Positions 30,731 through 38,912 of a stretch of 64,000 nucleotides of DNA are shown piece after piece; position 1 is the first letter of the stretch; every line of letters begins with the position of its first letter. Source of the stretch: Microbacterium commune (GTDB lineage: Bacteria > Actinomycetota > Actinomycetes > Actinomycetales > Microbacteriaceae); NCBI RefSeq assembly GCF_014836945.1, contig NZ_JACSPX010000003.1, forward strand, positions 305,166-369,165, in the 5' to 3' direction. The notes under the pieces are model-generated. The model was not told where the DNA came from. It worked only from the letters and a program-made list of their open reading frames with translations, and did not search any database. The translations under genes and the position numbers were made by a program.

Positions 30731-31528
30731 GTGACAAGCGCGCAGAACCGCCGCACACCGCTCATCGCGGGCAACTGGAAGATGAACCTCGATCACCTCC
30801 AGGCCGTCGCGACCGTGCAGAAGCTGCACTGGACGCTGAAGGACGCCGGGCACGAGGGCGACTCCGTCGAGGTGGCTGTCTTCCCGCCGTTCACCGACAT
30901 CCGCAGCGTGCAGACCCTCATCGACGCCGACAAGATCCCGTTCGCGCTCGGAGCGCAGGACCTCTCGGCGCACGACTCCGGGGCCTACACCGGAGAGGTG
31001 TCGGGCGCATTCCTGTCCAAGCTCAACGTCGGCTACGTGATCATCGGTCACTCCGAGCGTCGCGAGTACCACCGGGAGGACGACGCGGTCGTCAACGCGA
31101 AGGTGAAGGCCGCGCTGAAGCACGGTCTCGTCCCGGTGATCTGCGTCGGCGAGACCGCCGAGGATCTCGAGAAGTTCGGTGCCAGCGCGGTGCCGGCCGG
31201 CCAGCTGGAGAAGGCGCTCGAGGGTGTGCCGGCGTCGGCCGACATCGTCGTGGCGTACGAGCCGGTCTGGGCCATCGGCTCGGGCCAGGCGGCGACTCCG
31301 GCTCAGGCGCAGGACGTCTGCGCCGCCCTGCGCGGCGTGCTCGCGAAGGTGCTCGACGAGGATGCCGCCGCGCGCACCCGCGTGCTGTACGGCGGATCGG
31401 TCAAATCGGGCAACATCGCCAGCTTCATGCGCGAGCCGGATGTGGACGGTGCGCTGGTGGGTGGCGCGAGCCTCGTCGTCGACGAGTTCGCGGCGATCGT
31501 TCGCTTCCAGAAGCACGTCGGCGTGTGA
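30731..31528 (+). CDS. tpiA: Triosephosphate isomerase
   Basis: TpiA interconverts dihydroxyacetone phosphate and glyceraldehyde-3-phosphate. The 265-residue form shows [10 protein letters not shown] with the active Lys, the electrophile His in [15 protein letters not shown], the catalytic Glu in [15 protein letters not shown], and the phosphate loop [12 protein letters not shown] 30731, with GGGAG 8 bases upstream inside the pgk end, gives [17 protein letters not shown]; an ATG at 30716 overlapping pgk would add five residues and is an alternative. It is the last gene of the glycolytic operon; secG has its own promoter just after. Confidence 0.96.
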   Translation: MTSAQNRRTPLIAGNWKMNLDHLQAVATVQKLHWTLKDAGHEGDSVEVAVFPPFTDIRSVQTLIDADKIPFALGAQDLSAHDSGAYTGEVSGAFLSKLNVGYVIIGHSERREYHREDDAVVNAKVKAALKHGLVPVICVGETAEDLEKFGASAVPAGQLEKALEGVPASADIVVAYEPVWAIGSGQAATPAQAQDVCAALRGVLAKVLDEDAAARTRVLYGGSVKSGNIASFMREPDVDGALVGGASLVVDEFAAIVRFQKHVGV

Positions 31529-31558
31529 GTCGGGACGGGGCGCGCGAGCGCCTCGTCC

Positions 31559-31564
31559 TATAAT
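31559..31564 (+). promoter_or_regulatory. -10 element of secG-rbpA
   Basis: A consensus TATAAT lies 44 bases before GTG 31609. It is the best sigma-70-type hexamer in the window. Confidence 0.65.
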
Positions 31565-31608
31565 TGACCGCTAGACGGGCATTCCGGCCCCGGCGAAAGG
31601 CTTTCCTC

Positions 31609-31857
31609 GTGCAGGTTCTCGAGTTCGTTCTGCAGGTGCTCACTGGCGTGACCAGTGTGCTGCTGACGCTCCTCATTCTTCTTCACAAGGGCCGCGGTGG
31701 CGGCCTGTCCGACATGTTCGGCGGGGGGATGTCGGCCGCTGTCGGCTCATCCGGTCTCGCCGAGCGCAACCTCAACCGATTCACGATCGTGCTCGCCCTG
31801 ATCTGGTTCATCTCGATCGTCGCGCTCGGTCTCATCACGAAGTTCCAGGTGATCTGA
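31609..31857 (+). CDS. secG: Preprotein translocase subunit SecG
   Basis: SecG is the small accessory subunit of the SecYEG channel. The 82-residue protein has two membrane helices (VLQVLTGVTSVLLTLLILLH and FTIVLALIWFISIVALGLI) joined by a Gly-rich cytoplasmic loop (KGRGGGLSDMFGGGMS), the hallmark of the family. GTG 31609 is preferred because GAAAGG precedes it by 8 bases; the upstream in-frame extension is Arg-rich and unlikely. tpiA-secG neighbourhood is widespread in bacteria. The stop overlaps the rbpA start (TGATGG). Confidence 0.93.
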   Translation: MQVLEFVLQVLTGVTSVLLTLLILLHKGRGGGLSDMFGGGMSAAVGSSGLAERNLNRFTIVLALIWFISIVALGLITKFQVI

Positions 31858-32213
31858 TGGCTACCGGAGGAAACGCGATCCGCGGCACACGTGTCGGCTC
31901 GGGTCCCATGGGTGAGCAGGACCACGGCTACCACGCCGACCGCATCCCCGTGTCTTACTGGGACGGACTCGGCAACGAGACCGTCCGCTATTTCGCGGCG
32001 GGGCTCCCCGACGACGAGATCCCCGAGACCATCGACCACCCGCAGAGCGGGCTGCCCGCGGGTCGCGACCGGCAGAACCCGCCGATGCTCGCCAAGCCCG
32101 AGCCGTACAAGACGCACCTCGCGTACGTGAAGGAGCGCCGCACCGACGAAGAGGCCGAGCAGCTTCTCGAGGACGCGCTCACGCAGCTGCGCGAGCGCCG
32201 CGGCGGCAACTGA
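31857..32213 (+). CDS. rbpA: RNA polymerase-binding protein RbpA
   Basis: RbpA is an actinobacterial factor that binds the housekeeping sigma subunit and RNA polymerase to stabilise open promoter complexes. The 118-residue protein has the N-terminal AIRGTRVGSGPMGE segment, a core with GHYADRIPVSYW-like order (here GYHADRIPVSYWDG), the basic linker and a C-terminal sigma-interaction domain (KTHLAYVKERRTDEEAEQLL). The core region corresponds to the family's zinc-ribbon-like fold although Cys ligands are not obvious. The start overlaps the secG stop by one base. Confidence 0.93.
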   Translation: MATGGNAIRGTRVGSGPMGEQDHGYHADRIPVSYWDGLGNETVRYFAAGLPDDEIPETIDHPQSGLPAGRDRQNPPMLAKPEPYKTHLAYVKERRTDEEAEQLLEDALTQLRERRGGN

Positions 32214-32225
32214 GAACCACACGAG

Positions 32226-32258
32226 GAACCCCCGGAGTCTGCGACTCCGGGGGTTCTT
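32226..32258 (+). terminator. Terminator after secG-rbpA
   Basis: A perfect 14-bp stem (GAACCCCCGGAGTC at 32226-32239 with its complement at 32243-32256) and a 3-base loop lies 12 bases past the rbpA stop, followed by TT. Confidence 0.85.
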
Positions 32259-32322
32259 CGCGTCTCGGGCTCTAGGCGGACCGGCGATCGAGTCGGATGC
32301 CGGGAACGCCCCGGCATGCGAG

Positions 32323-32350
32323 AAGGCCCCCACCTCGCGGTGGGGGCCTT
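32323..32350 (-). terminator. Terminator of tRNA-Gly
   Basis: A perfect 12-bp stem (AAGGCCCCCACC / GGTGGGGGCCTT) with a TCGC loop lies 9 bases past the 3' end of the reverse-strand tRNA gene. It could also act on forward read-through from rbpA. Confidence 0.75.
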
Positions 32351-32359
32351 CGTCAGGAG

Positions 32360-32430
32360 AGGGGATGACGGGAATCGAACCCGCGTCATTAGTTTGGAAG
32401 ACTAAGGCTTTACCATTAAGCTACATCCCC
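32360..32430 (-). tRNA. tRNA-Gly (anticodon TCC)
   Basis: The reverse strand folds into a tRNA: acceptor GGGGATG with CATCCCC, D arm GCTT/AAGC, anticodon stem TTAGT/ACTAA around the loop CTTCCAA (anticodon TCC, reads GGA), and T arm GCGGG-TTCGATT-CCCGT. The 71-base mature part is normal for tRNA-Gly. The 3' CCA is not encoded and must be added. A likely -10 (TATGCT, complement at 32487-32492) lies upstream. Confidence 0.95.
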
Positions 32431-32519
32431 GGAATTCCGGCGGTGTCTCGCCCTCATGGCGCCCCGCCGAGCGGAGCACCTCGTAAAGCATAGCGGACGG
32501 AGCGACGTGTTCTGTCCGT

Positions 32520-32525
32520 TAGACT
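32520..32525 (+). promoter_or_regulatory. -10 element of tRNA-Pro
   Basis: TAGACT lies 34 bases before the tRNA-Pro 5' end. The tRNA and tig may share this transcript because no terminator separates them. Confidence 0.5.
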
Positions 32526-32559
32526 CGTCAGGGCCGTTCCCGTGTGCGCGGGTTCAAGC

Positions 32560-32636
32560 CGGGGCGTAGCTCAGCTTGGTAGAGCGCCCGCTTTGGGAGC
32601 GGGAGGTCGCAGGTTCAAATCCTGTCGCCCCGACCA
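32560..32636 (+). tRNA. tRNA-Pro (anticodon TGG)
   Basis: Acceptor CGGGGCG pairs with CGCCCCG, the D arm has GCTC/GAGC, the anticodon stem CCCGC/GCGGG encloses TTTGGGA (anticodon TGG), and the T arm contains the GGTTCAAAT loop. The discriminator A is followed by an encoded CCA (32634-32636), unlike the neighbouring tRNA-Gly. Confidence 0.96.
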
Positions 32637-32695
32637 CAGCCCGAAGACTTCACGACCGCGTCGTCAACGCGGAAACCACAAGGAGACACACCAGC

Positions 32696-34198
32696 ATGGC
32701 CAACAGCACCGTCGAGAAGCTGTCCCCGACCCGGGTCAAGCTCACCATCACGGTCACCCCTGAGGACCTCAAGCCGAGCATCGCGCACGCCTACGAGCAC
32801 ATCGCTCAGGATGTGCAGATCCCCGGTTTCCGCAAGGGCAAGGTCCCCGCTCCGATCATCGACCAGCGTGTCGGCCGCGGCGCCGTCATCGAGCACGCCG
32901 TGAACGAGGCCCTCGACGGCTTCTTCCGCGAGGCGGCCGCCGAGCACAACGTCCGCATGGTCGGACGTCCCGCCGCCGACATCACGCAGTGGCCGAACGA
33001 GAAGGACTTCTCGGGAGACCTGCTCGTCGACATCGAGGTCGACGTGCGCCCCGAGATCGAGCTTCCCGAGCTCTCGGACATCACGCTGACCGTCGACGCC
33101 GTCGAGGCCGACGAGGCGGCGATCGACGCCGAGCTCGACAGCCTGCGCGCGCGCTTCGGCACCCTGATCCCCGTCGACCGCCCGGCGGCCACGGGCGACT
33201 TCGTCGAGCTCGACCTCGTCGCCACCATCGACGGCGCCGAGATCGACCGCGCCGAAGGCGTGTCGTACGAGATCGGCTCCGGCGAGCTGCTCGAAGGCAT
33301 CGACGAGGCGCTCGACTCGCTCACCGCGGGCGAGGAGACGACCTTCCGCTCGACTCTCGTGGGCGGCGACCACGCCGGCGAGCAGGCCGAGGTGTCGGTC
33401 ACGCTCAAGGCTGTCAAGGAGCGCGAGCTGCCCGAGGCCGACGACGACTTCGCTCAGATGGCGTCGGAGTTCGACACGGTCGCCGAGCTGCGCGACAGCC
33501 TCGCCGAGCGCGTCGCACAGCAGGGCGTCTTCACCCAGGGGGCCGCCGCTCGCGACCAGCTCATCGAGAGGCTGCTCGAGCAGGTCGAGATCCCCGTTCC
33601 GGCCCAGCTCATCGAGGACGAGGTGCACGCGCACCTCGAGAACGAGAACCGCCTCGAGGACGACGAGCACCGTGCCGAGGTGGCCGAGGCCAGCGAGAAG
33701 CAGTTCCGCACGCAGGTGCTGCTCGACACGATCGCCGAGAACGCGAACGTGCAGGTCTCGCAGGAGGAGCTCAGCCAGTACCTCATCCAGTCGGCCGCGC
33801 AGTACGGCATGGCTCCGCAGGAGTTCGTCGAGGCGCTGCAGGGCGCCGGTCAGCTGCCCGCGCTCGTCGGCGAGGTCGCCCGCAACAAGGCACTGGCCGC
33901 GACCCTCGGCAAGGTGAACATCGTCGACAGCAACGGCAAGAAGGTCGACCTGTCCGAGTTCATCGGCGACGCCGAGGATGAGGACGACGCTGAGACCGAG
34001 GAGGCTGGCGCCGCCGACGAGAAGCCTGCCGCCGACGAGAAGCCGGCCAAGAAGGCTCCCGCGAAGAAGAAGGCTCCCGCGAAGAAGGACGCCGCCGACG
34101 AGGCGGACGCTGACAAGCCCGCCGCCAAGAAGCCGGCTGCGAAGAAGGCTCCGGCCAAGAAGGCCGCCGCGAAGGACGAGGCCGAGAAGGCCGAGTGA
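32696..34198 (+). CDS. tig: Trigger factor (ribosome-associated chaperone)
   Basis: Trigger factor binds the ribosome exit tunnel and helps nascent chains fold. The 500-residue protein has the ribosome-binding domain with the signature [13 protein letters not shown], a central PPIase domain ([15 protein letters not shown] region, residues about 155-240), and the long C-terminal chaperone domain. The last 60 residues are a Lys/Ala/Pro tail with repeated KKAPAKK units and Asp/Glu stretches, common in actinobacteria and absent in E. coli. ATG 32696 follows AAGGAG. It heads the tig-clpP1-clpP2-clpX cluster but is separated from clpP1 by a strong terminator. Confidence 0.96.
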   Translation: MANSTVEKLSPTRVKLTITVTPEDLKPSIAHAYEHIAQDVQIPGFRKGKVPAPIIDQRVGRGAVIEHAVNEALDGFFREAAAEHNVRMVGRPAADITQWPNEKDFSGDLLVDIEVDVRPEIELPELSDITLTVDAVEADEAAIDAELDSLRARFGTLIPVDRPAATGDFVELDLVATIDGAEIDRAEGVSYEIGSGELLEGIDEALDSLTAGEETTFRSTLVGGDHAGEQAEVSVTLKAVKERELPEADDDFAQMASEFDTVAELRDSLAERVAQQGVFTQGAAARDQLIERLLEQVEIPVPAQLIEDEVHAHLENENRLEDDEHRAEVAEASEKQFRTQVLLDTIAENANVQVSQEELSQYLIQSAAQYGMAPQEFVEALQGAGQLPALVGEVARNKALAATLGKVNIVDSNGKKVDLSEFIGDAEDEDDAETEEAGAADEKPAADEKPAKKAPAKKKAPAKKDAADEADADKPAAKKPAAKKAPAKKAAAKDEAEKAE

Positions 34199-34213
34199 TC
34201 CTCGCATGATCGA

Positions 34214-34247
34214 ACGAGGGGCGGATGCTGCGGCATCCGCCCCTCGT
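34214..34247 (+). terminator. Terminator after tig
   Basis: A perfect 15-bp stem (ACGAGGGGCGGATGC with its complement) and a 4-base loop begins 15 bases past the tig stop, followed by CGTAT. Confidence 0.85.
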
Positions 34248-34364
34248 CGTATCAGGAGAGGCGACGGGGCGGTGTGGCCGCGGACGGGCGGCGGGGGATG
34301 GATGCCGCCCCGCCACGCTGATATGCCGACGGCGAACACGGCCGGGCACGCGCGCCGCCGCCGG

Positions 34365-34370
34365 TAGATT
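34365..34370 (+). promoter_or_regulatory. -10 element of clpP1-clpP2
   Basis: TAGATT lies 32 bases before ATG 34403; the leader carries AGCAGGAG. I see no full ClgR-type palindrome upstream. Confidence 0.45.
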
Positions 34371-34402
34371 CGAATCACCGACACACGGAAGCAGGAGCTG
34401 AC

Positions 34403-34993
34403 ATGGCTGAACCCCTGATGGCGACGAGCGTCTTCGACAGACTGCTCAAGGACCGCATCATCTGGCTGGGCTCTGAGGTGCGCGACGAGAACGCGAACGA
34501 GATCTGCGCGAAGATCCTCCTTCTCGCCGCCGAGGACTCGGAGAAGGACATCTACCTCTACATCAACTCTCCCGGCGGGTCGATCACCGCGGGCATGGCG
34601 ATCTACGACACCATGCAGTTCGTGCCGAACGACATCGTCACCGTCGGCATCGGCATGGCCGCGTCGATGGGCCAGCTGCTGCTCACCAGCGGCACGAAGG
34701 GCAAGCGCTACATCACCCCGAACGCGCGAGTGCTGCTGCACCAGCCGCACGGCGGCTTCGGCGGCACGGCGAGCGACATCCAGACGCAGGCTCAGCTGAT
34801 CCTGTCGATGAAGCGTCGACTTGCGGAGATCACCGCCGGTCAGACCGGAAAGACGGTGGAGCAGATCAACGCCGACGGCGACCGCGACCGCTGGTTCACC
34901 GCAGACGAGGCCCTCGAGTACGGCTTCGTCGACCACATCCGCGAGCACGCCAGCGACGTCACCGGCGGCGGCGGCACCGGCGCAGACCAGTAA
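34403..34993 (+). CDS. clpP1: ATP-dependent Clp protease proteolytic subunit 1
   Basis: ClpP1 is one of two serine protease subunits forming the mixed ClpP1P2 tetradecamer characteristic of actinobacteria. The 196-residue protein carries the oxyanion/active-Ser motif [14 protein letters not shown], the His motif [12 protein letters not shown] and the conserved [19 protein letters not shown]. The C terminus ends in a Gly-rich tail. The catalytic Asp lies in the [11 protein letters not shown] region. It is followed by clpP2 after 15 bases with an AAGGAAG site, so both subunits are co-expressed. Confidence 0.96.
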   Translation: MAEPLMATSVFDRLLKDRIIWLGSEVRDENANEICAKILLLAAEDSEKDIYLYINSPGGSITAGMAIYDTMQFVPNDIVTVGIGMAASMGQLLLTSGTKGKRYITPNARVLLHQPHGGFGGTASDIQTQAQLILSMKRRLAEITAGQTGKTVEQINADGDRDRWFTADEALEYGFVDHIREHASDVTGGGGTGADQ

Positions 34994-35008
34994 GGAAGGA
35001 ACACACAC

Positions 35009-35650
35009 ATGCACACCCCCACCTTCCGCGCTGCCGGAAACCTGCCCTCCAGCCGTTACGTGCTCCCGCAGTTCGAGGAGCGCACCGCCTACGGCTTCAA
35101 ACGCCAGGACCCGTACAACAAGCTCTTCGAGGACCGCGTGATCTTCCTCGGCGTGCAGGTCGACGACGCCTCGGCTGATGACGTGATGGCCCAGCTGCTG
35201 GTTCTCGAGAGCCAGGATGCCGAGCGCGACATCACCATGTACATCAACTCGCCCGGTGGCTCGTTCACCGCGATGACGGCGATCTACGACACCATGCAGT
35301 ACGTCGCGCCGCACATCCAGACCGTGGTGCTCGGACAGGCCGCCTCGGCGGCATCCGTCCTGCTCGCGGCCGGTGCCCCCGGCAAGCGGCTCGCGCTGCC
35401 GAACGCCCGCGTGCTCATGCACCAGCCCGCGATGGGCGAGGCGGGCCACGGCCAGGCATCCGACATCGAGATTCAGGCCGCCGAGATCCTGCGCATGCGC
35501 ACCTGGCTCGAGGAGACCATGTCGCGGCACACCGGCAAGGCGGTCGAGCAGGTCAACCGCGACATCGATCGCGACAAGATCCTGTCGGCGAACGAGGCCC
35601 TCGAGTACGGCATCGTCGACCAGGTGCTCACCTCGCGCAAGCGCAGCTGA
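35009..35650 (+). CDS. clpP2: ATP-dependent Clp protease proteolytic subunit 2
   Basis: ClpP2 is the partner subunit of ClpP1. The 213-residue protein has a longer N-terminal extension (about 30 residues, NLPSSRYVLPQFEERTAYGF) than ClpP1, then the active-Ser motif LGQAASAASVLLAAG, the His motif VLMHQPAMGEAGHG and a DIDRDKILSANEALEYG end. In actinobacteria clpP1-clpP2 is normally essential and controlled by ClgR. The gene ends with a hairpin before deoC, so clpX is not in the same transcript here. Confidence 0.96.
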   Translation: MHTPTFRAAGNLPSSRYVLPQFEERTAYGFKRQDPYNKLFEDRVIFLGVQVDDASADDVMAQLLVLESQDAERDITMYINSPGGSFTAMTAIYDTMQYVAPHIQTVVLGQAASAASVLLAAGAPGKRLALPNARVLMHQPAMGEAGHGQASDIEIQAAEILRMRTWLEETMSRHTGKAVEQVNRDIDRDKILSANEALEYGIVDQVLTSRKRS

Positions 35651-35664
35651 CCCGTCGTCACGAC

Positions 35665-35696
35665 GAGCGGCCCGGGCATTCGTCCGGGCCGCTCTT
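35665..35696 (+). terminator. Terminator after clpP2
   Basis: An 11-bp stem (GAGCGGCCCGG at 35665-35675, CCGGGCCGCTC at 35684-35694) with an 8-base loop lies 15 bases past the stop, followed by TT. Confidence 0.75.
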
Positions 35697-35723
35697 GCGT
35701 GCTCGGGCGCTCGTCGCCGCGAG

Positions 35724-35729
35724 TACGCT
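35724..35729 (+). promoter_or_regulatory. -10 element of deoC
   Basis: TACGCT lies 32 bases before GTG 35762, and TGGAGG lies just upstream of the start. deoC thus has its own promoter inside the clp cluster. Confidence 0.45.
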
Positions 35730-35761
35730 GGAGTTCCCACCATTCCGACCTGGAGGCCCTC

Positions 35762-36424
35762 GTGTCCGCACCCCTCGCCCGGCACATCGACCACACGCTG
35801 CTCAAGCCCGAGGCTACGAGCGCCGAGATCGCCGCGGCGATCGCCGAGGCCGCCGACCTCGGCACCTACAGCGTGTGCCTTTCGCCGTCCGCGCTGCCCG
35901 TCGACCTGCCGGGCGAGCTGAAGCTCGCGGTCGTCATCGGGTTCCCCAGTGGCAAGCACCACTCGTCGATCAAGGCCGCCGAGGCGGCTCTGGCCGTGGC
36001 CGAGGGTGCGGACGAGCTCGACATGGTCATCGACATCGGCGCGGCGATCGAAGGACGCTACGCCGACGTCGAGGCCGACATCCGCGCCGTGCGCGACGCG
36101 GCCCCCCGCCCCGTCGTGCTGAAGGTCATCATCGAATCCGCCGCGCTGAGCGACGAGGCCATCGTGGCCGTGTGCCGTGCCGCTGAGGAGGCGGGCGCCG
36201 ACTTCGTGAAGACGTCCACGGGCTTCCACCCGTCCGGCGGTGCCAGCGTGCACGCCGTGTCGCTGATGAAGCAGACCGTCGGAGACCGGCTCGAGGTCAA
36301 GGCATCCGGAGGCATCCGCACGGCCGCCGATGCCCAGCAGATGATCGAGGCGGGCGCGACGCGCCTCGGCCTGTCGTCGTCGCGCGCGATCCTCGAGGGA
36401 GCCGAGGCTGCGGCGGGGTACTGA
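35762..36424 (+). CDS. deoC: Deoxyribose-phosphate aldolase
   Basis: DeoC splits 2-deoxyribose-5-phosphate into glyceraldehyde-3-phosphate and acetaldehyde in deoxynucleoside breakdown. The 220-residue class I aldolase has [11 protein letters not shown] at the N terminus, the Asp in [12 protein letters not shown], the lysine in [11 protein letters not shown], the Schiff-base Lys in [16 protein letters not shown], and [15 protein letters not shown] 35762, with TGGAGG upstream, gives the usual N terminus; an in-frame ATG at 35699 adds an unlikely leader. No other nucleoside catabolic genes lie nearby, so its place between clpP2 and clpX looks like simple insertion. Confidence 0.94.
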   Translation: MSAPLARHIDHTLLKPEATSAEIAAAIAEAADLGTYSVCLSPSALPVDLPGELKLAVVIGFPSGKHHSSIKAAEAALAVAEGADELDMVIDIGAAIEGRYADVEADIRAVRDAAPRPVVLKVIIESAALSDEAIVAVCRAAEEAGADFVKTSTGFHPSGGASVHAVSLMKQTVGDRLEVKASGGIRTAADAQQMIEAGATRLGLSSSRAILEGAEAAAGY

Positions 36425-36471
36425 CTCTCACGTGACCGACTCCAATGCCGCCCTGTGTCGGTGCCTGCGGT

Positions 36472-36477
36472 TAGGCT
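36472..36477 (+). promoter_or_regulatory. -10 element of clpX
   Basis: TAGGCT lies 51 bases before ATG 36529; GAGGAGG at 36516-36522 is the ribosome site. Confidence 0.5.
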
Positions 36478-36528
36478 CGATTGACGGCATCAGGACCCTG
36501 CCTGGCCGAATGCTCGAGGAGGACGCGC

Positions 36529-37797
36529 ATGGCACGCATCGGTGAAAGCGCTGATCTGTTCAAATGCTCTTTCTGTGGGAAGAGTCAGAAGCAGGTCCAG
36601 CAGCTCATCGCCGGCCCCGGTGTGTACATCTGCGACGAGTGCGTCGAGCTGTGCAACGAGATCATCGAAGAGCGCATGGCCGAGGCCGGCAGCGGCCCCG
36701 CCGCCGACTTCGAGCTGCCGAAGCCTCGTGAGATCTTCTCGTTCCTCGAGGAGTACGTGGTCGGTCAGGATGCCGCGAAGCGCTCGCTCGCTGTAGCGGT
36801 CTACAACCACTACAAGCGCGTCCGCGCCCGCGGCACCATCCAGTCCGCCGAGCAGAAGGCGGAAGAGGTCGAGGTCGCCAAGAGCAACATCCTCATGCTC
36901 GGTCCGACCGGCTGCGGCAAGACCTATCTCGCCCAGACGCTCGCCAAGCGGCTGAACGTGCCCTTCGCCGTGGCCGATGCGACGGCGCTGACCGAGGCCG
37001 GCTACGTGGGCGAGGATGTCGAGAACATCCTGCTCAAGCTGCTGCAGGCGGCCGACTACGACACCAAGCGCGCCGAGACCGGCATCATCTACATCGACGA
37101 GATCGACAAGATCGCCCGCAAGGCCGAGAACCCCTCCATCACCAGGGACGTGTCGGGTGAGGGCGTGCAGCAGGCGCTGCTGAAGATCCTTGAGGGCACC
37201 GTCGCGTCGGTGCCGCCGCAGGGTGGGCGCAAGCACCCGCACCAGGAGTTCCTGCAGATCGACACGACGAACGTGCTGTTCATCGTCGCGGGAGCGTTCG
37301 CCGGGCTGGAGGAGATCATCTCGGCCCGCGTGGGCAAGCACGGCGTCGGGTTCGGCGCTCCGCTGCACGACAAGGGCAAGGACCTCGATCTGTTCAGCGA
37401 GGTGCTGCCGGAGGATCTGCACAAGTTCGGGCTCATCCCCGAGTTCATCGGGCGCCTGCCCGTCGTGACCTCGGTGTCGCCGCTCGACCAGGACGCCCTG
37501 ATCGACATCCTCACCGGTCCCCGCAATGCGCTCGTGAAGCAGTATCAGCGGATGTTCGAGATCGACGGTGTGCAGCTCGAGTTCGAGGAGGACGCGCTGC
37601 GTTCCATCGCCGACCTCGCGGTGCTGCGCAAGACCGGCGCCCGCGGCCTTCGTGCGATCCTCGAGGACGTGCTCGGGCCGATCATGTTCGAGATCCCGTC
37701 GGCAGAGGACGTGTCGAAGGTCGTGGTCACCAAGGCCGCGGTCGACGAGGGCGCGCCGCCCACGGTCGTTCTCTCGCGCAAGCGCAAGAGCGCCTGA
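36529..37797 (+). CDS. clpX: ATP-dependent Clp protease ATP-binding subunit ClpX
   Basis: ClpX unfolds substrates and feeds them to ClpP. The 422-residue AAA+ protein starts with a zinc-binding domain ([11 protein letters not shown] ... [11 protein letters not shown]), then Walker [15 protein letters not shown], Walker [14 protein letters not shown], and the sensor region [24 protein letters not shown]. The pore and ClpP-binding loops are in the expected places ([20 protein letters not shown] follows). ATG 36529 with GAGGAGG upstream is chosen over an in-frame ATG-less extension. It is transcribed from its own promoter, separate from clpP1-clpP2. Confidence 0.97.
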   Translation: MARIGESADLFKCSFCGKSQKQVQQLIAGPGVYICDECVELCNEIIEERMAEAGSGPAADFELPKPREIFSFLEEYVVGQDAAKRSLAVAVYNHYKRVRARGTIQSAEQKAEEVEVAKSNILMLGPTGCGKTYLAQTLAKRLNVPFAVADATALTEAGYVGEDVENILLKLLQAADYDTKRAETGIIYIDEIDKIARKAENPSITRDVSGEGVQQALLKILEGTVASVPPQGGRKHPHQEFLQIDTTNVLFIVAGAFAGLEEIISARVGKHGVGFGAPLHDKGKDLDLFSEVLPEDLHKFGLIPEFIGRLPVVTSVSPLDQDALIDILTGPRNALVKQYQRMFEIDGVQLEFEEDALRSIADLAVLRKTGARGLRAILEDVLGPIMFEIPSAEDVSKVVVTKAAVDEGAPPTVVLSRKRKSA

Positions 37798-37833
37798 TTC
37801 GCCGGGCGACCGCGCAGCGCGAGCGGTTCACCC

Positions 37834-37870
37834 CTGCCATCCGCTCGCGTGGCTCACGCGCGGATGGCAG
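37834..37870 (+). terminator. Hairpin after clpX (probable terminator)
   Basis: CTGCCATCCG (37834-37843) pairs with CGGATGGCAG (37861-37870), extended by CGCGTG/CACGCG past a 2-base bulge. It lies between the converging clpX and lysR-type genes. Confidence 0.65.
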
Positions 37871-37915
37871 AGCGGGACGGGGCGCCGCACGCCCGAGTTG
37901 ACCGGATGAGCGCGT

Positions 37916-38824
37916 TCACCCGCTGAGGCGACTCATCACGCGCTCGAGTCCGTCGACGACCAGCCGCACACTGCGGCGGCGCAGTGTCTCGGGGCGCGCC
38001 AGCACGTCGATGAGACGGTGCGTGCTCACGCCCAGCAGCGGGATGCGCACGATCTCACGATCGTCGACGCTGCGCGAGGTGTATCGGGGCAGCATGCCCA
38101 CCGCGTCGCCCGCCGCGATGGTCGCCGCGACGGTGGCGTAGTCGTTGACACGGTGCTGCACGCGCGGTGCGATGTTCGCGACGGCCGCGATCGCGCGCAG
38201 CACGTCATCGGGGGAGTAGCCGATCCGACTGGTCACCCAGCGCTCTCCGGCGACGTCGGCGGGAGTCACGGCGCGGCGCGCGGCGAGCGGGTGCGACGCG
38301 GCGACCGCGACGTCGAGCGGCTCGCGGACAAGGGTGAGGCTGCGCACACCCTGCGACGGCCAGGGCTCGGAGTGCTCCATCCGGTGCGCGAGCACGAGGT
38401 CGTAGCGGGCGGTGAGCGCGGGGAACTCACTCTGCGCGACGTCCTCATCGGTCAGCTGCACGGTCGGTGAATCGTCGCTCCCAGCGAGGTCGCGCAGCAG
38501 GGCGCCGAACAGTGCCTGCCCCGCGCTGTGGAAGCCGCTCACGGTGACCACTCCGGCGGAATCCTGCTCGAACGCGTCCAGCGCGCCGCGGGCGGCGGCC
38601 ATCGCGTCCAGCGCCTCCGCCCCGGCCTCGGCGAGCACCCGCCCGGCGGCGGTGAGCGCGAGGGTGCGACCGTGTCGCCGGGTGAGCGGGGTGCGCACGC
38701 CGCGCTGCAGGGCGGCGAGCTGCTGGGAGACGGCCGACGGCGTCACGTGCAGCGCATCGGCGACGGCCGTCACGCTGCCGAGGGCGCCTAGTTCTCGCAG
38801 GATCTGCAGCTGGTGAAGCTCCAC
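37916..38824 (-). CDS. LysR-family transcriptional regulator
   Basis: This 302-residue LysR-type regulator has the N-terminal winged helix (LHQLQILRELGALGSVTAVADALHVT with SAVSQQLAALQ) and a C-terminal effector-binding domain with the usual two lobes. GTG 38824 is supported by TACGAT ending six bases upstream on the reverse strand. It is divergent from tdh with 88 bases between starts, the classic LysR layout, so regulation of tdh-kbl is likely; the inducer (threonine or a product) is inference. The recognition helix and autoregulation are assumed from family behaviour. Confidence 0.88.
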   Translation of the reverse strand: MELHQLQILRELGALGSVTAVADALHVTPSAVSQQLAALQRGVRTPLTRRHGRTLALTAAGRVLAEAGAEALDAMAAARGALDAFEQDSAGVVTVSGFHSAGQALFGALLRDLAGSDDSPTVQLTDEDVAQSEFPALTARYDLVLAHRMEHSEPWPSQGVRSLTLVREPLDVAVAASHPLAARRAVTPADVAGERWVTSRIGYSPDDVLRAIAAVANIAPRVQHRVNDYATVAATIAAGDAVGMLPRYTSRSVDDREIVRIPLLGVSTHRLIDVLARPETLRRRSVRLVVDGLERVMSRLSG

Positions 38825-38837
38825 CCCTCGATCGTAT

Positions 38838-38870
38838 CTTTCAGTGCTGCTTAATTCACTATGCAGAAAG
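38838..38870. promoter_or_regulatory. Putative LysR operator between lysR-type gene and tdh
   Basis: The AT-rich centre contains AGTG (38843-38846) and CACT (38857-38860) with a 10-base spacer, flanked by CTTTC (38838-38842) and GAAAG (38866-38870). The dyad is imperfect but positioned as expected for a shared LysR site. Confidence 0.4.
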
Positions 38871-38912
38871 AGGGCGTTGCTCTACAACGGCGGATGCGGT
38901 GAGATCGAGACC

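Noticed and set aside
32542..32763. Small open frame across tRNA-Pro and the start of tig
   Set aside because: It runs through a clear tRNA gene and the tig ribosome site in another frame.
32615..36253. 1212-codon open frame on the reverse strand across tig-clpP1-clpP2-deoC
   Set aside because: Same cause: complement of GC-rich coding DNA. The forward genes have full motif sets, ribosome sites and terminators.
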